From assembly GCA_030066475.1 (NCBI GenBank), contig JASJBO010000115.1, forward strand, positions 1 to 13,252: a stretch of DNA of 13,252 nt, read 5' to 3'. The DNA is from Myxococcota bacterium. Its GTDB lineage: Bacteria; Myxococcota_A; UBA9160; PR03. The position numbers and the translations under genes were made by a program. A model generated the notes under the pieces. It worked only from the letters and a program-made list of their open reading frames with translations, had not been told where the DNA came from and did not search any database. How positions within the stretch are numbered: position 1 is the first letter of the stretch; every line of letters begins with the position of its first letter. Shown here in pieces: positions 1-7,802 of the stretch.

Positions 1-2802
1 CTGCGCGGCTCCTTCGCCCGCTTCGGTGAGCAGGCCCAGGTAGTGCGAGACGCTGCCGAGCGTCGCCGCGGTCGGGCCGACCGGGATCCACGAATCCGCG
101 TAGGGCTCGAGCGCATGGCGCAGCGCGGCGCACAGCTCACGCTCTCGCAGTGCCGCCGCCACCTCGGCCAGCAGGCCGAGCGTGAGCAGGTAGTTCGTGT
201 TCTTCGGGATCTCGGCGAAGGGGCGCGCCGCCATGGCGTAGAGCCGCTCGCGGGCGTCGTCCGGCCGACCGATCTCGAGCTGGAGGAACGCCCACGCTGC
301 AGCCCACGGCGCGACCTCCGGCAGGCGCCGCTGCATGTCGCTCACCGAGGTCTCGAGCTCGCCCAGCCGGTCCTGCTCGCGCCGGATCGAGTAGAGCTGA
401 ACGCCCGTCCACGAGAGGGCGGCGTCCTCCTGGAAGCCGAGACCCAGCTCGAGCGCCGCCATGCTGTCCGTCTCCGCACGTGCCAGGTCGCCGTCCATCC
501 AGTGCGAGAGCGATCGCAGCAGCGTCGCCTGCCAGTGCAGATAGGGATGCCGCGTCTCGTCGGCGAGCGTGCCGAGGCTGCGCACGCCCCGTTCGAAGGC
601 CTCGCGGTCGCCGACCCCGTGCGCGGTCTCGATCTCGGTGCGGAACGCGTGCCCCAGGAGCTCGGTCGAACCGCTCCGGCGCGCGTGTCGCAGGATCTCG
701 ACCGCGCGGGCTCGTCGCTCGGCCGCGCCGTCCGGACCCATCGAGGCGAGGTGGCGGAAGCGAAGTCCCCGGACGAGCCCCTCGAGGTCGCCGAGTCGGC
801 GGCACATCTCCACCGACCGGGCGGCGCCCTCGCGACCGCGCTCGAGATCTTCGGAGAAGTGGAGCGCCATGCCGAGCCGCGCGAGCACCTCGGCGCGCAC
901 GCTGCTGTCGTCCGCGGGCAGGCGCTCGAGCGCCTCCTCGAGCGCCAGCACACGCGCGTGGTGCACCTGACCGACCTCGTCGTCCGGAAACGGCCCCAGC
1001 GCGGCGCGCGCGAAGAGCTCGGGCGAGTCGAGTCGGCGGGCCAGCAGTTGCGCCTCGTCGCGGCGGCGGCGCGCTCCCTCGTAGTGGCCGGCGAGCGCGT
1101 GGCAACGCGAGGCGTCGAGCAGCACCGCCGTGCGCGACTCCGGGTCGATCCGAAGCGAAGGCGCGCCCAGCACGCGCTCGAGCAGCGCGGCCGCGTCTTC
1201 GTAGGCGAGCTGCGTCTCGGCCTGCTCTGCCGCGCGGCGCGCGATCTCGAATGCGCGCTCCGACACCGGCAGCGGCGCCGCTTCGAGCAGGTGGTGCGCG
1301 ACAGCGGCGTAGGGTGCATCCGGCGCGTCGCCGTGGCGATCGAGCAACGCCTCGGCGAGCGCGGCGTGATGGTCGAGCCGCTCGGCCGGTCCCAGCGACG
1401 CGGCCAGCACCTCGGGGAGGAGCGCGTGCACGAAGCGGAACAGGCCGGCGTGCTTCGGATGCTCCTCGACCAGCGGCACGCGGCTCGCCTCGCCGAGCGC
1501 CGTCACCAGGCTCGCCAGCTCGGTGTCGAGCGAAGCCGCCACGAGCTCCGGCCGGAAGTCGCGGCCCAGGAACGCCGCGCGCGTGAGCACCCGGCGGCAC
1601 TCGGGTGAGACCTCGTCGAAGTGGTGCCGGATCGCGTCGCGCAGCCCGCGCGGCGGAGCGCCAGTCGCGTCGCGCTGGCGTGCGAGCAGCTCTCCCAGGA
1701 ACATCGGGTTGCCCGCGCTCAGCTCGTGGAGCTCGGCGACCCGGTCCGCGGGCGCGTCCCCGCCGCGCGCGCGCAGCATCTCCGCGATCTCGCTCGGATC
1801 GAGGCCCTCGAGCTCGATCCCCACGGCGCAGGCGTCGCGCAGCCGGCCCAGGCTCTCGGCGCAGGCGCCCTGCGCGCGATCGCGGTACGCCCCCAGGATC
1901 ACGAGGCGCGCGCGCGAGACCGCACGCGACACGAACTCGAGCAGGGCCAGCGAGGGCAGGTCGGCGGCGTGGAGGTCGTCGATCACGATCTGGACCGGCG
2001 CGTCGGCCGCCCAGCGTTCGATCGCACGCGCCACGCTCTCGTGCAGCCGGCGCCGCGCGGCCGTCCCCTCGATCGCGGGAGGCGGCTCCTGCGCGCCGAT
2101 GCGATCGGCCAGACCGGGCATCGCCTGGAGCAGGTCCGGCGCCCCGGGACCGAGGAGCGCACGCAGGGCCTCGGGCGAACGGATCGCCGCGCACTCGGTG
2201 AAGAGCTGGGTCCACGGCCAGAGTGGCGGTGCCACCGGGCCCTCGAAGCAACGGACGTAGGCGGTCTCCCATCCTTCGTCCGCGGCCGCGCGCAACGCCG
2301 CTTCGGCCAGGCGCGACTTCCCGATCCCGGGCGGGCCGCTCACGCACGCGAAGCGCGCCGCGCCGCCGGCTGCCGCGCGCCGTGCGGACGCGAGCTCTGC
2401 GAGCGCCGCGCGCCGTCCGACGAAGGGCAGCGCCTGGCGCGGCGTCGCGGGCACGAGCGGCTGCGCCGCGGCTGCGGTCTCCACGTCGGCTGCAAAGCGG
2501 TAGCCGCGTCCCCGGCTGGTTCGTACGGCGTCGTGCCCGGCCTCGCCCAGGGCCTGCCGGACCTGCTTCACCGCACTGGTGAGCGCGGCCTCGCTGACCG
2601 AAGCGTCGCGCCAGATCTGGTCGAGCAGCTCCCGCTTGCTGACGGTGCGGTCGCGGTGGCGCACCAGGTAGAGGAGCAGGGCGGTAGGCCTGGGAAGCAG
2701 CTCGACCCGCGCGTCGCCCCGCCACAGCTCGCCGCGGGCCGGGTCGAGGCGGTAGCCCGCGAAGCACAGCTGCGGGCCGGTGCTGTGGCTCGTCTCGTCC
2801 AA
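1..2802 (-). CDS. Winged-helix / STAND-type AAA ATPase transcriptional regulator (C-terminus cut by window edge)
   Basis: Probable ATP-dependent transcriptional regulator; 934 residues are visible and the frame is open at position 1. Residues about 14-105 form an OmpR/PhoB-type winged helix: the KRELLDQIW segment, a recognition helix near 70-85, and the wing RTSRGRGYRF at 94-103. A P-loop NTPase follows, with Walker A GPPGIGKS at 156-163 and Walker B VQIVIDDLHAAD at about 270-281, then ARLVILGAYRD. At about residue 395 the segment FDEVSPECRRVLTRAAFLGR resembles the helical module after the ATPase in MalT/AfsR-like STAND proteins. The remainder is Ala/Leu/Arg-rich helix, probably TPR-like. An in-frame stop lies at 2824-2826, and the only ATG/GTG/TTG before the winged helix is TTG at 2802, preceded by GGCGAGG with 8-nt spacing. 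It is transcribed divergently from the secreted-protein genes, so it may control them. The ligand or signal is unknown. Domain calls are firm; the target is inferred. Confidence 0.88.
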   Translation of the reverse strand, partial: MDETSHSTGPQLCFAGYRLDPARGELWRGDARVELLPRPTALLLYLVRHRDRTVSKRELLDQIWRDASVSEAALTSAVKQVRQALGEAGHDAVRTSRGRGYRFAADVETAAAAQPLVPATPRQALPFVGRRAALAELASARRAAAGGAARFACVSGPPGIGKSRLAEAALRAAADEGWETAYVRCFEGPVAPPLWPWTQLFTECAAIRSPEALRALLGPGAPDLLQAMPGLADRIGAQEPPPAIEGTAARRRLHESVARAIERWAADAPVQIVIDDLHAADLPSLALLEFVSRAVSRARLVILGAYRDRAQGACAESLGRLRDACAVGIELEGLDPSEIAEMLRARGGDAPADRVAELHELSAGNPMFLGELLARQRDATGAPPRGLRDAIRHHFDEVSPECRRVLTRAAFLGRDFRPELVAASLDTELASLVTALGEASRVPLVEEHPKHAGLFRFVHALLPEVLAASLGPAERLDHHAALAEALLDRHGDAPDAPYAAVAHHLLEAAPLPVSERAFEIARRAAEQAETQLAYEDAAALLERVLGAPSLRIDPESRTAVLLDASRCHALAGHYEGARRRRDEAQLLARRLDSPELFARAALGPFPDDEVGQVHHARVLALEEALERLPADDSSVRAEVLARLGMALHFSEDLERGREGAARSVEMCRRLGDLEGLVRGLRFRHLASMGPDGAAERRARAVEILRHARRSGSTELLGHAFRTEIETAHGVGDREAFERGVRSLGTLADETRHPYLHWQATLLRSLSHWMDGDLARAETDSMAALELGLGFQEDAALSWTGVQLYSIRREQDRLGELETSVSDMQRRLPEVAPWAAAWAFLQLEIGRPDDARERLYAMAARPFAEIPKNTNYLLTLGLLAEVAAALRERELCAALRHALEPYADSWIPVGPTAATLGSVSHYLGLLTEAGEGAAQ

Positions 2803-2956
2803 GTGCGCGACCTCGCCGCAACCCTAGCCGAACGGCGATCCCGCGGGGATCCCGACGATTCCAAGTCGATTCCAAGTCGGTTCCAAGATCGGCCGCGCGC
2901 GCGGCAGTAGTCTGCGCGCGCCGTGGGAGGGGCGAAGCGCAGGAGGCCGAGCACCC
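2803..2956. promoter_or_regulatory. Divergent intergenic control region
   Basis: These 154 bp separate the start codons of the divergent regulator and the first secreted-protein gene, so both promoters should lie here or just inside the genes. It contains the triple 11-bp repeat (2857-2889), a perfect 14-bp GC palindrome at 2892-2905 (GCCGCGCGCGCGGC), and a clear ribosome-binding site AGGAGG at 2941-2946, 10 nt before the ATG at 2957. No convincing -35/-10 pair could be picked by eye on either strand, which fits promoters that need an activator. Confidence 0.6.
2857..2889. repeat. Three tandem 11-bp direct repeats, candidate regulator-binding iterons
   Basis: Seen directly: GATTCCAAGTC at 2857-2867, an identical copy at 2868-2878, and GGTTCCAAGAT at 2879-2889, with exact 11-bp period and TTCCAAG fully conserved. 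Direct repeats with about one helical turn of spacing are the known operator layout for OmpR/PhoB-type winged helices (the PhoB box) and for SARP activators. The adjacent divergent gene encodes such a winged helix. The repeats lie 55 bp upstream of the regulator's TTG start and 67 bp upstream of the ATG at 2957. Autoregulation plus control of the rightward genes is inferred. Confidence 0.6.
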
Positions 2957-4117
2957 ATGACCCGTTGCCAATCGCTCGCCGGCGCGGCGATCGTCGGCAC
3001 CCTGCTGGGCACGGCGAGCGCCGGCGCGTTCGAGTACGGCACCGATCCCGACCCGCGGCTCGAGATCGACTCCAGCGAGTCGGGCGCGCGCACGGGCCAT
3101 CGTCTCCGGTTCCGCGTCCGGGCGGGCGAGCTGGAGACGTACCGCGCGCGCATCCGCTATCCGGGCGCGTTCCGCTTCCGGGGCTTCAGCGGGCACTCCT
3201 CGGACGACGCCGTCGTCGGCCGCTACGCCGTCGACCGGGACCTCGACGACGCCCCGGACGTCGAGGCCGACGTCCGCTCGCTCAGCGCAACCCGGGCGTA
3301 CGTCGACCTCGACGGCGATGGGCGCTTTGCCCTCGGCCTCGAGCCCGCGCTCGACGTCCTGCTCGACGAGATCCGGATCACGCTGCCCTTCGGCGGCGAC
3401 GTCGATCCGACCACGCTGCTGGCGCCCGCGGACGCCGCCGTCACGGTCACGCTGGCGGCCGGCGTGCTCGAGAACCCCGATGAGCCCGGGACGTACACGG
3501 TGGCCGGCGAGCTGGTCTCGGTCGATCCCGATACCGACGACTTCGACGACGGCCAGCGCGAGCCGCCGCTCGTGTTCGAGGTCGAGCTCCCGGTGGAGAT
3601 CGAAGCGGGCGCCCACCCCGGGTCCGTCCCGTTCGAGGACTTCGGCGTGCGGAAGGCCTGGGTGCGCACCGGCCCGCGGAAGCCGGGCCCTTGGGCTCGC
3701 AAGGTGCAGAAGGCCTGGGTGCTCCAGGGCCAGGGGAAGCCGCGACCTTCGGCCCACGAGGGCGGAGCGGCCGCCGGGCGCGGCAGCTTCGGCGTGTCCG
3801 GGTGGCAGCTCCCCGGCCGCGACTCGGACGGCATCGACCCGGGCCGCGAGGGCGTCGTCGTCCGCTTCGGAGAGTTCGAGCAGCACCTTCCCGCCAGCGG
3901 GTTCCGACGCCGCCCCAAGGCCTGGGTCTACGAGACGCGCGAGCCGGGTGTCCGGCTCGCGCTGCGCGACGACGGTCGCTTCTTCCTCCGGGCCTGGCGA
4001 GCCGACCTCGGAGCCATCGACCTGCGCGCGCCCGTCGCGTTCGGCCTGCGCGTGGGAGACGACTTCGGCGAGGCGTCGATCCTCTTCGATGCCCGGGGGA
4101 GCTACCACCGTGACTGA
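2957..4117 (+). CDS. Secreted protein of unknown function with a thrice-occurring KAWV motif
   Basis: The 386-residue product is not recognised as a named family. An N-terminal signal peptide is visible (hydrophobic stretch about 8-20, likely cleavage after ASA or AGA at about 20-24). Residues about 30-210 are acidic and beta-rich, with an EF-hand/dockerin-like DLDGDGRF at about 117-124 that could bind calcium. A basic, Gly/Pro-rich segment follows, in which KAWV occurs at residues 233 and 252 and again at 321; the DNA AAGGCCTGGGT is identical in all three. The C-terminal part (about 321-380) looks like a small beta domain (GVRLALRDDGRFF...PVAFGLRVGDDFG), a style common in deltaproteobacterial exported proteins. 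The start is supported by AGGAGG at 2941-2946. The stop overlaps the next gene's GTG by 8 bp, so the two are probably one operon with translational coupling. Export is well supported; function is unknown. Confidence 0.82.
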   Translation: MTRCQSLAGAAIVGTLLGTASAGAFEYGTDPDPRLEIDSSESGARTGHRLRFRVRAGELETYRARIRYPGAFRFRGFSGHSSDDAVVGRYAVDRDLDDAPDVEADVRSLSATRAYVDLDGDGRFALGLEPALDVLLDEIRITLPFGGDVDPTTLLAPADAAVTVTLAAGVLENPDEPGTYTVAGELVSVDPDTDDFDDGQREPPLVFEVELPVEIEAGAHPGSVPFEDFGVRKAWVRTGPRKPGPWARKVQKAWVLQGQGKPRPSAHEGGAAAGRGSFGVSGWQLPGRDSDGIDPGREGVVVRFGEFEQHLPASGFRRRPKAWVYETREPGVRLALRDDGRFFLRAWRADLGAIDLRAPVAFGLRVGDDFGEASILFDARGSYHRD

Positions 4118-7100
4118 GCCGATCGTCCGGCGGGCCGCCTGCCGGCTGCTCGCGCTGCTCGCGCTCGCGGCCCCGGGAGCCTGCACGTTCCCGGAGGCGC
4201 AGGTCTTCATCACGCCCGAGTGGATCGCGCTCGTGCAGGGCGGCAGCCAGCGCGCCGACCTGCGCCTGGGCGCGATCGGCTGCTCGGACGAGCCCGAGTG
4301 CGTCGACGTCTCGGGGCTGCTCGTCGACTACGGCTTCGTCGCCCTGCCGCCGGGGGTCCACGCGAGCCTCGACCGCAGTCTCCAGACGACCGACACGCCG
4401 GATCTCGTGTTCGCGACCTTCCACGCCGCGGCCGACGCCGTCCCCGGTCTGTACGACGTCTCGGTCCACGCCATGGCGGGAGGCGGGACGATCGGTACCC
4501 GGAGCTTCCGGCTCGCGATCCAGCCGAGCGGCCCGCACACGGGCGACGGGCTCGTCGCGGTGACGGTCGCGGCGGAGGGGACGAACGGGGCCGTGGTGAT
4601 GTCGGACGGCTCGGTTCGCGAATGGGGCCCGAGCCCGTTCCGCGAGCTGCGCGACGGCGAGCTGCGCTACGTCTACGTGGAGGAGCCGACGCCCGTCCGG
4701 GGCCTGCCGGGACCGGCTTCGAGCGTCGTCCTCACCTACGACTCGACCTCGGCGCTGCTCGAGGACGGCACGGTCTGGTCCTGGGGCTCGAACGAGTACG
4801 GGCAGCTCGGCAACGGCTCCTCCACGAGCAGCCGCTTCCCCGTCCGGGCGCAGGGCCTGCCGCCGATCGCGGCGATCCGCGGCGGCTCCTGGCACGTGCT
4901 GGCGCTCGCGGTCGACGGAACCGTCTGGGCCTGGGGCAACGGCAACATCGGACAGCTGGGACAGGGTGTGGAGGAGAGCCGATCGACCCCGGTTCGCGTG
5001 CCCGGTCTGGCCGGCGTCCGCTCGATCGCCGCCGGCTACGGCGCCTCGCTGGCGATCCTGGACGACGGCTCGGTCTGGGCCTGGGGAAGCAACGCCGAAG
5101 GCGAGCTGGGAACGGGCGCGCGCTCGGAGCGGAGCGACCAGGGCGACTACGAGGAGCTCTCGCCCGTGCCGACGCTGCTCACGGACGTGGTCGACGCCGC
5201 GATCGGCTTTGACCACACGCTCGTGCTGCGCACGGACGGCACGGTGTGGGCCGTCGGCGCGAACACCTTCGGTGCGCTCGGCGACGGGACCCGCGACGAC
5301 CGCCTCGTGCCCGTGCCCGTGGCGGGCCTCGCGAACATCGTGGAGCTCGAGGTCGGGTCGCGCTCCTCGTACGCACGCGCGGCGGACGGGGCGCTCTGGG
5401 CCTGGGGGCGGGGCCAGTCGGGTGAGCTCGGCAACGGCGCCACCGACGCGCAAGCGTCGCCGTCTCGCGTCTCGCAGCTGGGAGGCCCGGCCGCGGCGAT
5501 CGCAGCCGGCGAAAGCTTCGCGCTGGCGCTCCTCGAGTGCAGCGAGGTTCGGGCCTGGGGGAGCGGTTACCACGGGGAGCTAGGCAACCCCGGGGAGCGG
5601 GCCGACCAGCCGACGCCGGTCGCAGTCCAGGGGCTCGGTGACGGATCGGATTGCGATGACGCGACGCTCGCCTACGGCGTGTCGGGCGTGGTAGCCGCGG
5701 GCGCGGTCGGGATCGACCGCCCCGGCGCGCCGATCTGCACCGGCGTCGACTGTGACTGCCACCAGCCGTTCTGTCGCGAGGTGGTCGCCGCGGGCGCGCT
5801 CGTCGAGCTGACGGCGGCCGTCGCACCCCCGGGCGCAGCGGGCCCCGATCCGGGTTACCGGTTCGAGCGCTGGCACGGCGACTGCCAGGGAACCGACCCG
5901 CGCACGAGTGTGCGGCTCGACGGCGACCGCCGGTGCTTCGCGGAGTTCAGCCGGGCCCCGGCCGAGGGCGAGCTCCTCACGATCGCGTCGCCCGTCGGAG
6001 GCCACGTGCTCGGCACGGGCGGGGAAGCGCGGTTCGGGACCCGCGGAATCGACTGCCCCGAGCTCTGCAACGCGATCTACGCGCCGGGCGCCGAGGTCTC
6101 GCTCTCGGCGGCACCCGACCCCGGCTTCGACTTCGCCGGGTGGTCGCTCGACTGTGCCGGCGCCGAGCCGGCGACGACGGTCGCGATGGACGGGCGCCGG
6201 ACTTGCGGCGCGGTCTTCCGCGCTTTCCGCCTCGAAGTCGCCGTCGCGGGAGCGGGGCGGGTCACGAGCGACCCGGCTGGCATCGACTGCGGCGCGGCGT
6301 GCCGCACCGAGCCCGCAGCCGCCAGCGTCGACCTCGTCGCCACGCCCGATCCGGGCTGGATCTTCGCGGGCTGGGGCGGCGACTGCCTGGGCCTCTCGCC
6401 GGCGACGGCCGTGGCGATGGACGCCGACCGCAGCTGCACCGCGAGCTTCATCGAGGACGAGAACCAGGTCGAGCTCACGATCGCGGTCGAGCGCGAGGGT
6501 CGCGTGACGAGCAGCCCCGCGGGCATCGACTGCGGTGCGTCGTGCGGCGCGTTCTTCGCGCGCGGCAGCACGGTCGACCTCACGGCGCTGGCCGGCCCGG
6601 ACTACCAGGTGCTGGGCTGGTTCGGGGACTGCGCCGCGGCCAGGGGCGCGACCTACGCGCTGCTGATGGACGACGACAAGGCGTGCACCGTGTCGTTCGT
6701 CCGCATCGAGACCTGGCTGCCGGCGGCGTTCTTCGGCGCGGCGCCCTCCGCGCCGGATGTGGGCGAGCCCGTCGTGCTCGATGCGACGGCCAGCACGACC
6801 GTGGACGGTGCTGGGGGCTCGGACCCGACGCTCATCGTGTCCTTCGCCTGGGACTTCGAGGACGACGGCGTGGTCGACGTGGTCGGCAACCGGACCACGG
6901 CAGCCGTGGTGCAGCACGCGTATCCGGCGCCGGGCACCTACACCGCCCGCCTCGTCGTCACGGGCGGCTTCGACGCCGCCGGGCTGCCGCAGAGCGACGA
7001 CGAGGTCCAGGAGATCGAGGTCGGTCCGCCGGCTGGTCTCGTGTACGCGCTGTCGGTGGTGAAGTCCGGCTCGGGCTCCGGATCGGTGGAGTCGGTTCCG

Positions 7101-7802
7101 CCGGGCCTGGTCGACTGCGACGAGTCCTGCGACCAGGCCTCCGCGCCGTCGCTGGCCGCGGGCACCAGCCTCACCCTGCGGGCCCGGCCCGGAGTCGGGC
7201 AGCGCTTCACGGGGTGGTCCGGCCACTGCGTCGGCACGACGGCCGAGATCCCGGTGACGATGGACGCCGGACGCCTGTGCGTTGCGAGCTTCGAGCCGCT
7301 CCCGCGCCGGCTCGACGTGACGGTCGATGGCAGCGGGCGCGTGACCGGTGGGTTCGGCGGGATCGACTGCCCGGGCGACTGCTCCGAGAGCTACTCGCAC
7401 GGTGCGGTGGTGCCACTCACGGCCCTTCCCGAACCGGGCTTCGTCTTCGACGGCTGGAGCGGCGACTGCTCCGGCGCCGACGCCGTGCTCTCCGTGACCC
7501 TCGACGCCGACCGCACCTGCACGGCCCGCTTCGCCTCGCAGCCCGGCTTCCGGCTCACCGTGAGCCGCGTGGGCGGTGGAGCCGGGCGGATCCTCGCGCT
7601 GGCACCGGCGACGAGCTCGATCGACTGCGGCGACGTGTGCAGCGAGGTCTTCCCGGCGGGGACCCGGGTCGAGCTCGCGCCCGAGTCGATCGACAACTTC
7701 GAGGGTTGGGTCGGCTGCGACCAGATCGTCTTCCCGAGCTGCCTGGTCGACATGGACGGGACGCGCAGCGTGATGGGGATCTTCTTCGGTTCCGGACCCT
7801 AG
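4110..7802 (+). CDS. Large secreted RCC1-propeller / B-repeat / PKD protein
   Basis: The 1230-residue product is probably an exported surface or matrix protein. After a hydrophobic leader (about 9-24), residues about 30-143 form an Ig-like domain. Residues about 150-510 are seven RCC1 repeats, enough for one complete propeller; the conserved DG(S/T)VWxWG position falls at residues 166, 219, 269, 319, 376, 426 and 477. InlB-like B-repeats follow, one degenerate (about 530-620) and three canonical with the IDC cysteine at 649, 727 and 808. A PKD-like domain spans about 868-975 (AWDFEDDG, HAYPAPGTYTARLVV). Three more B-repeats carry IDC/VDC at 1003, 1087 and 1173. RCC1 propellers and B-repeats usually act as binding or spacer modules; the partner is unknown. 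I chose GTG at 4110 because GGGGGAG lies 9 nt upstream and the gene overlaps the preceding stop by 8 bp; an in-frame ATG at 4089 has no such site. The lipobox is poor (PGAC), so lipidation is doubtful. Confidence 0.88.
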   Translation: MTEPIVRRAACRLLALLALAAPGACTFPEAQVFITPEWIALVQGGSQRADLRLGAIGCSDEPECVDVSGLLVDYGFVALPPGVHASLDRSLQTTDTPDLVFATFHAAADAVPGLYDVSVHAMAGGGTIGTRSFRLAIQPSGPHTGDGLVAVTVAAEGTNGAVVMSDGSVREWGPSPFRELRDGELRYVYVEEPTPVRGLPGPASSVVLTYDSTSALLEDGTVWSWGSNEYGQLGNGSSTSSRFPVRAQGLPPIAAIRGGSWHVLALAVDGTVWAWGNGNIGQLGQGVEESRSTPVRVPGLAGVRSIAAGYGASLAILDDGSVWAWGSNAEGELGTGARSERSDQGDYEELSPVPTLLTDVVDAAIGFDHTLVLRTDGTVWAVGANTFGALGDGTRDDRLVPVPVAGLANIVELEVGSRSSYARAADGALWAWGRGQSGELGNGATDAQASPSRVSQLGGPAAAIAAGESFALALLECSEVRAWGSGYHGELGNPGERADQPTPVAVQGLGDGSDCDDATLAYGVSGVVAAGAVGIDRPGAPICTGVDCDCHQPFCREVVAAGALVELTAAVAPPGAAGPDPGYRFERWHGDCQGTDPRTSVRLDGDRRCFAEFSRAPAEGELLTIASPVGGHVLGTGGEARFGTRGIDCPELCNAIYAPGAEVSLSAAPDPGFDFAGWSLDCAGAEPATTVAMDGRRTCGAVFRAFRLEVAVAGAGRVTSDPAGIDCGAACRTEPAAASVDLVATPDPGWIFAGWGGDCLGLSPATAVAMDADRSCTASFIEDENQVELTIAVEREGRVTSSPAGIDCGASCGAFFARGSTVDLTALAGPDYQVLGWFGDCAAARGATYALLMDDDKACTVSFVRIETWLPAAFFGAAPSAPDVGEPVVLDATASTTVDGAGGSDPTLIVSFAWDFEDDGVVDVVGNRTTAAVVQHAYPAPGTYTARLVVTGGFDAAGLPQSDDEVQEIEVGPPAGLVYALSVVKSGSGSGSVESVPPGLVDCDESCDQASAPSLAAGTSLTLRARPGVGQRFTGWSGHCVGTTAEIPVTMDAGRLCVASFEPLPRRLDVTVDGSGRVTGGFGGIDCPGDCSESYSHGAVVPLTALPEPGFVFDGWSGDCSGADAVLSVTLDADRTCTARFASQPGFRLTVSRVGGGAGRILALAPATSSIDCGDVCSEVFPAGTRVELAPESIDNFEGWVGCDQIVFPSCLVDMDGTRSVMGIFFGSGP
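4593..5640 (+). repeat. Seven RCC1 repeats inside the large secreted protein
   Basis: Internal coding repeat with a period of 50-57 codons. Each unit has the form xxDGxVWxWGxNxxGxLGxG followed by a P(V/T)xVxGL closing strand. Spacing between successive DG positions is 53, 50, 50, 57, 50 and 51 residues. The long step is the blade whose loop carries an acidic insertion near residues 336-346. The seventh unit has Cys477-Ser478 in place of Asp-Gly. Confidence 0.85.
5690..7799 (+). repeat. Seven cysteine-bearing B-repeats, split 4+3 by a PKD domain
   Basis: Internal coding repeat of about 78-86 codons with the pattern G-x-V...GIDCxxxC...G..V.L.A.PDPG..F.GW.GDC.G...V.MD.DR.CTA.F. Five units have four cysteines in the same order. 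The first is degenerate with extra cysteines around residues 545-555. The last keeps four but has lost the final RxC position and gained FPSC. The layout matches the divergent InlB B-repeat family, with extra paired cysteines. The interrupting PKD-like region (about 6711-7036) has none. Confidence 0.8.

Noticed and set aside
2892..2905. GCCGCGCGCGCGGC palindrome as a separate operator
   Set aside because: It is a perfect palindrome, but such GC alternations arise easily by chance in DNA of this composition. It is only noted within the intergenic region.
43..2910. Long plus-strand frames over the regulator
   Set aside because: The minus strand encodes clear winged-helix, Walker A and Walker B motifs here. 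The plus-strand frames are Arg-rich mirrors without domains.
3318..4109. Upstream extension of the RCC1/B-repeat gene's frame
   Set aside because: The extension overlaps the preceding secreted-protein gene and encodes Ser/Arg/Pro-rich shadow sequence. The signal peptide begins only after GTG at 4110.
4110..4190. Lipoprotein reading of the large secreted protein
   Set aside because: The leader ends in A-P-G-A-C, and the lipobox normally wants Leu, Val or Ile at -3. Pro there makes lipidation doubtful, so I did not call a lipoprotein.
137..4213. A stop-free minus-strand frame of about 1358 codons
   Set aside because: It runs one base out of frame with the regulator, crosses the divergent promoter region, and continues antisense through two well-supported plus-strand genes. 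Its product is Arg/Ala/Gly-rich with no domain. It reflects GC bias.
4593..7799. Repeat-rich DNA as a possible CRISPR or mobile element
   Set aside because: The repeats are in-frame protein modules with diverged DNA and a period of 150-260 bp. There is no repeat-spacer structure, transposase or terminal inverted repeat.
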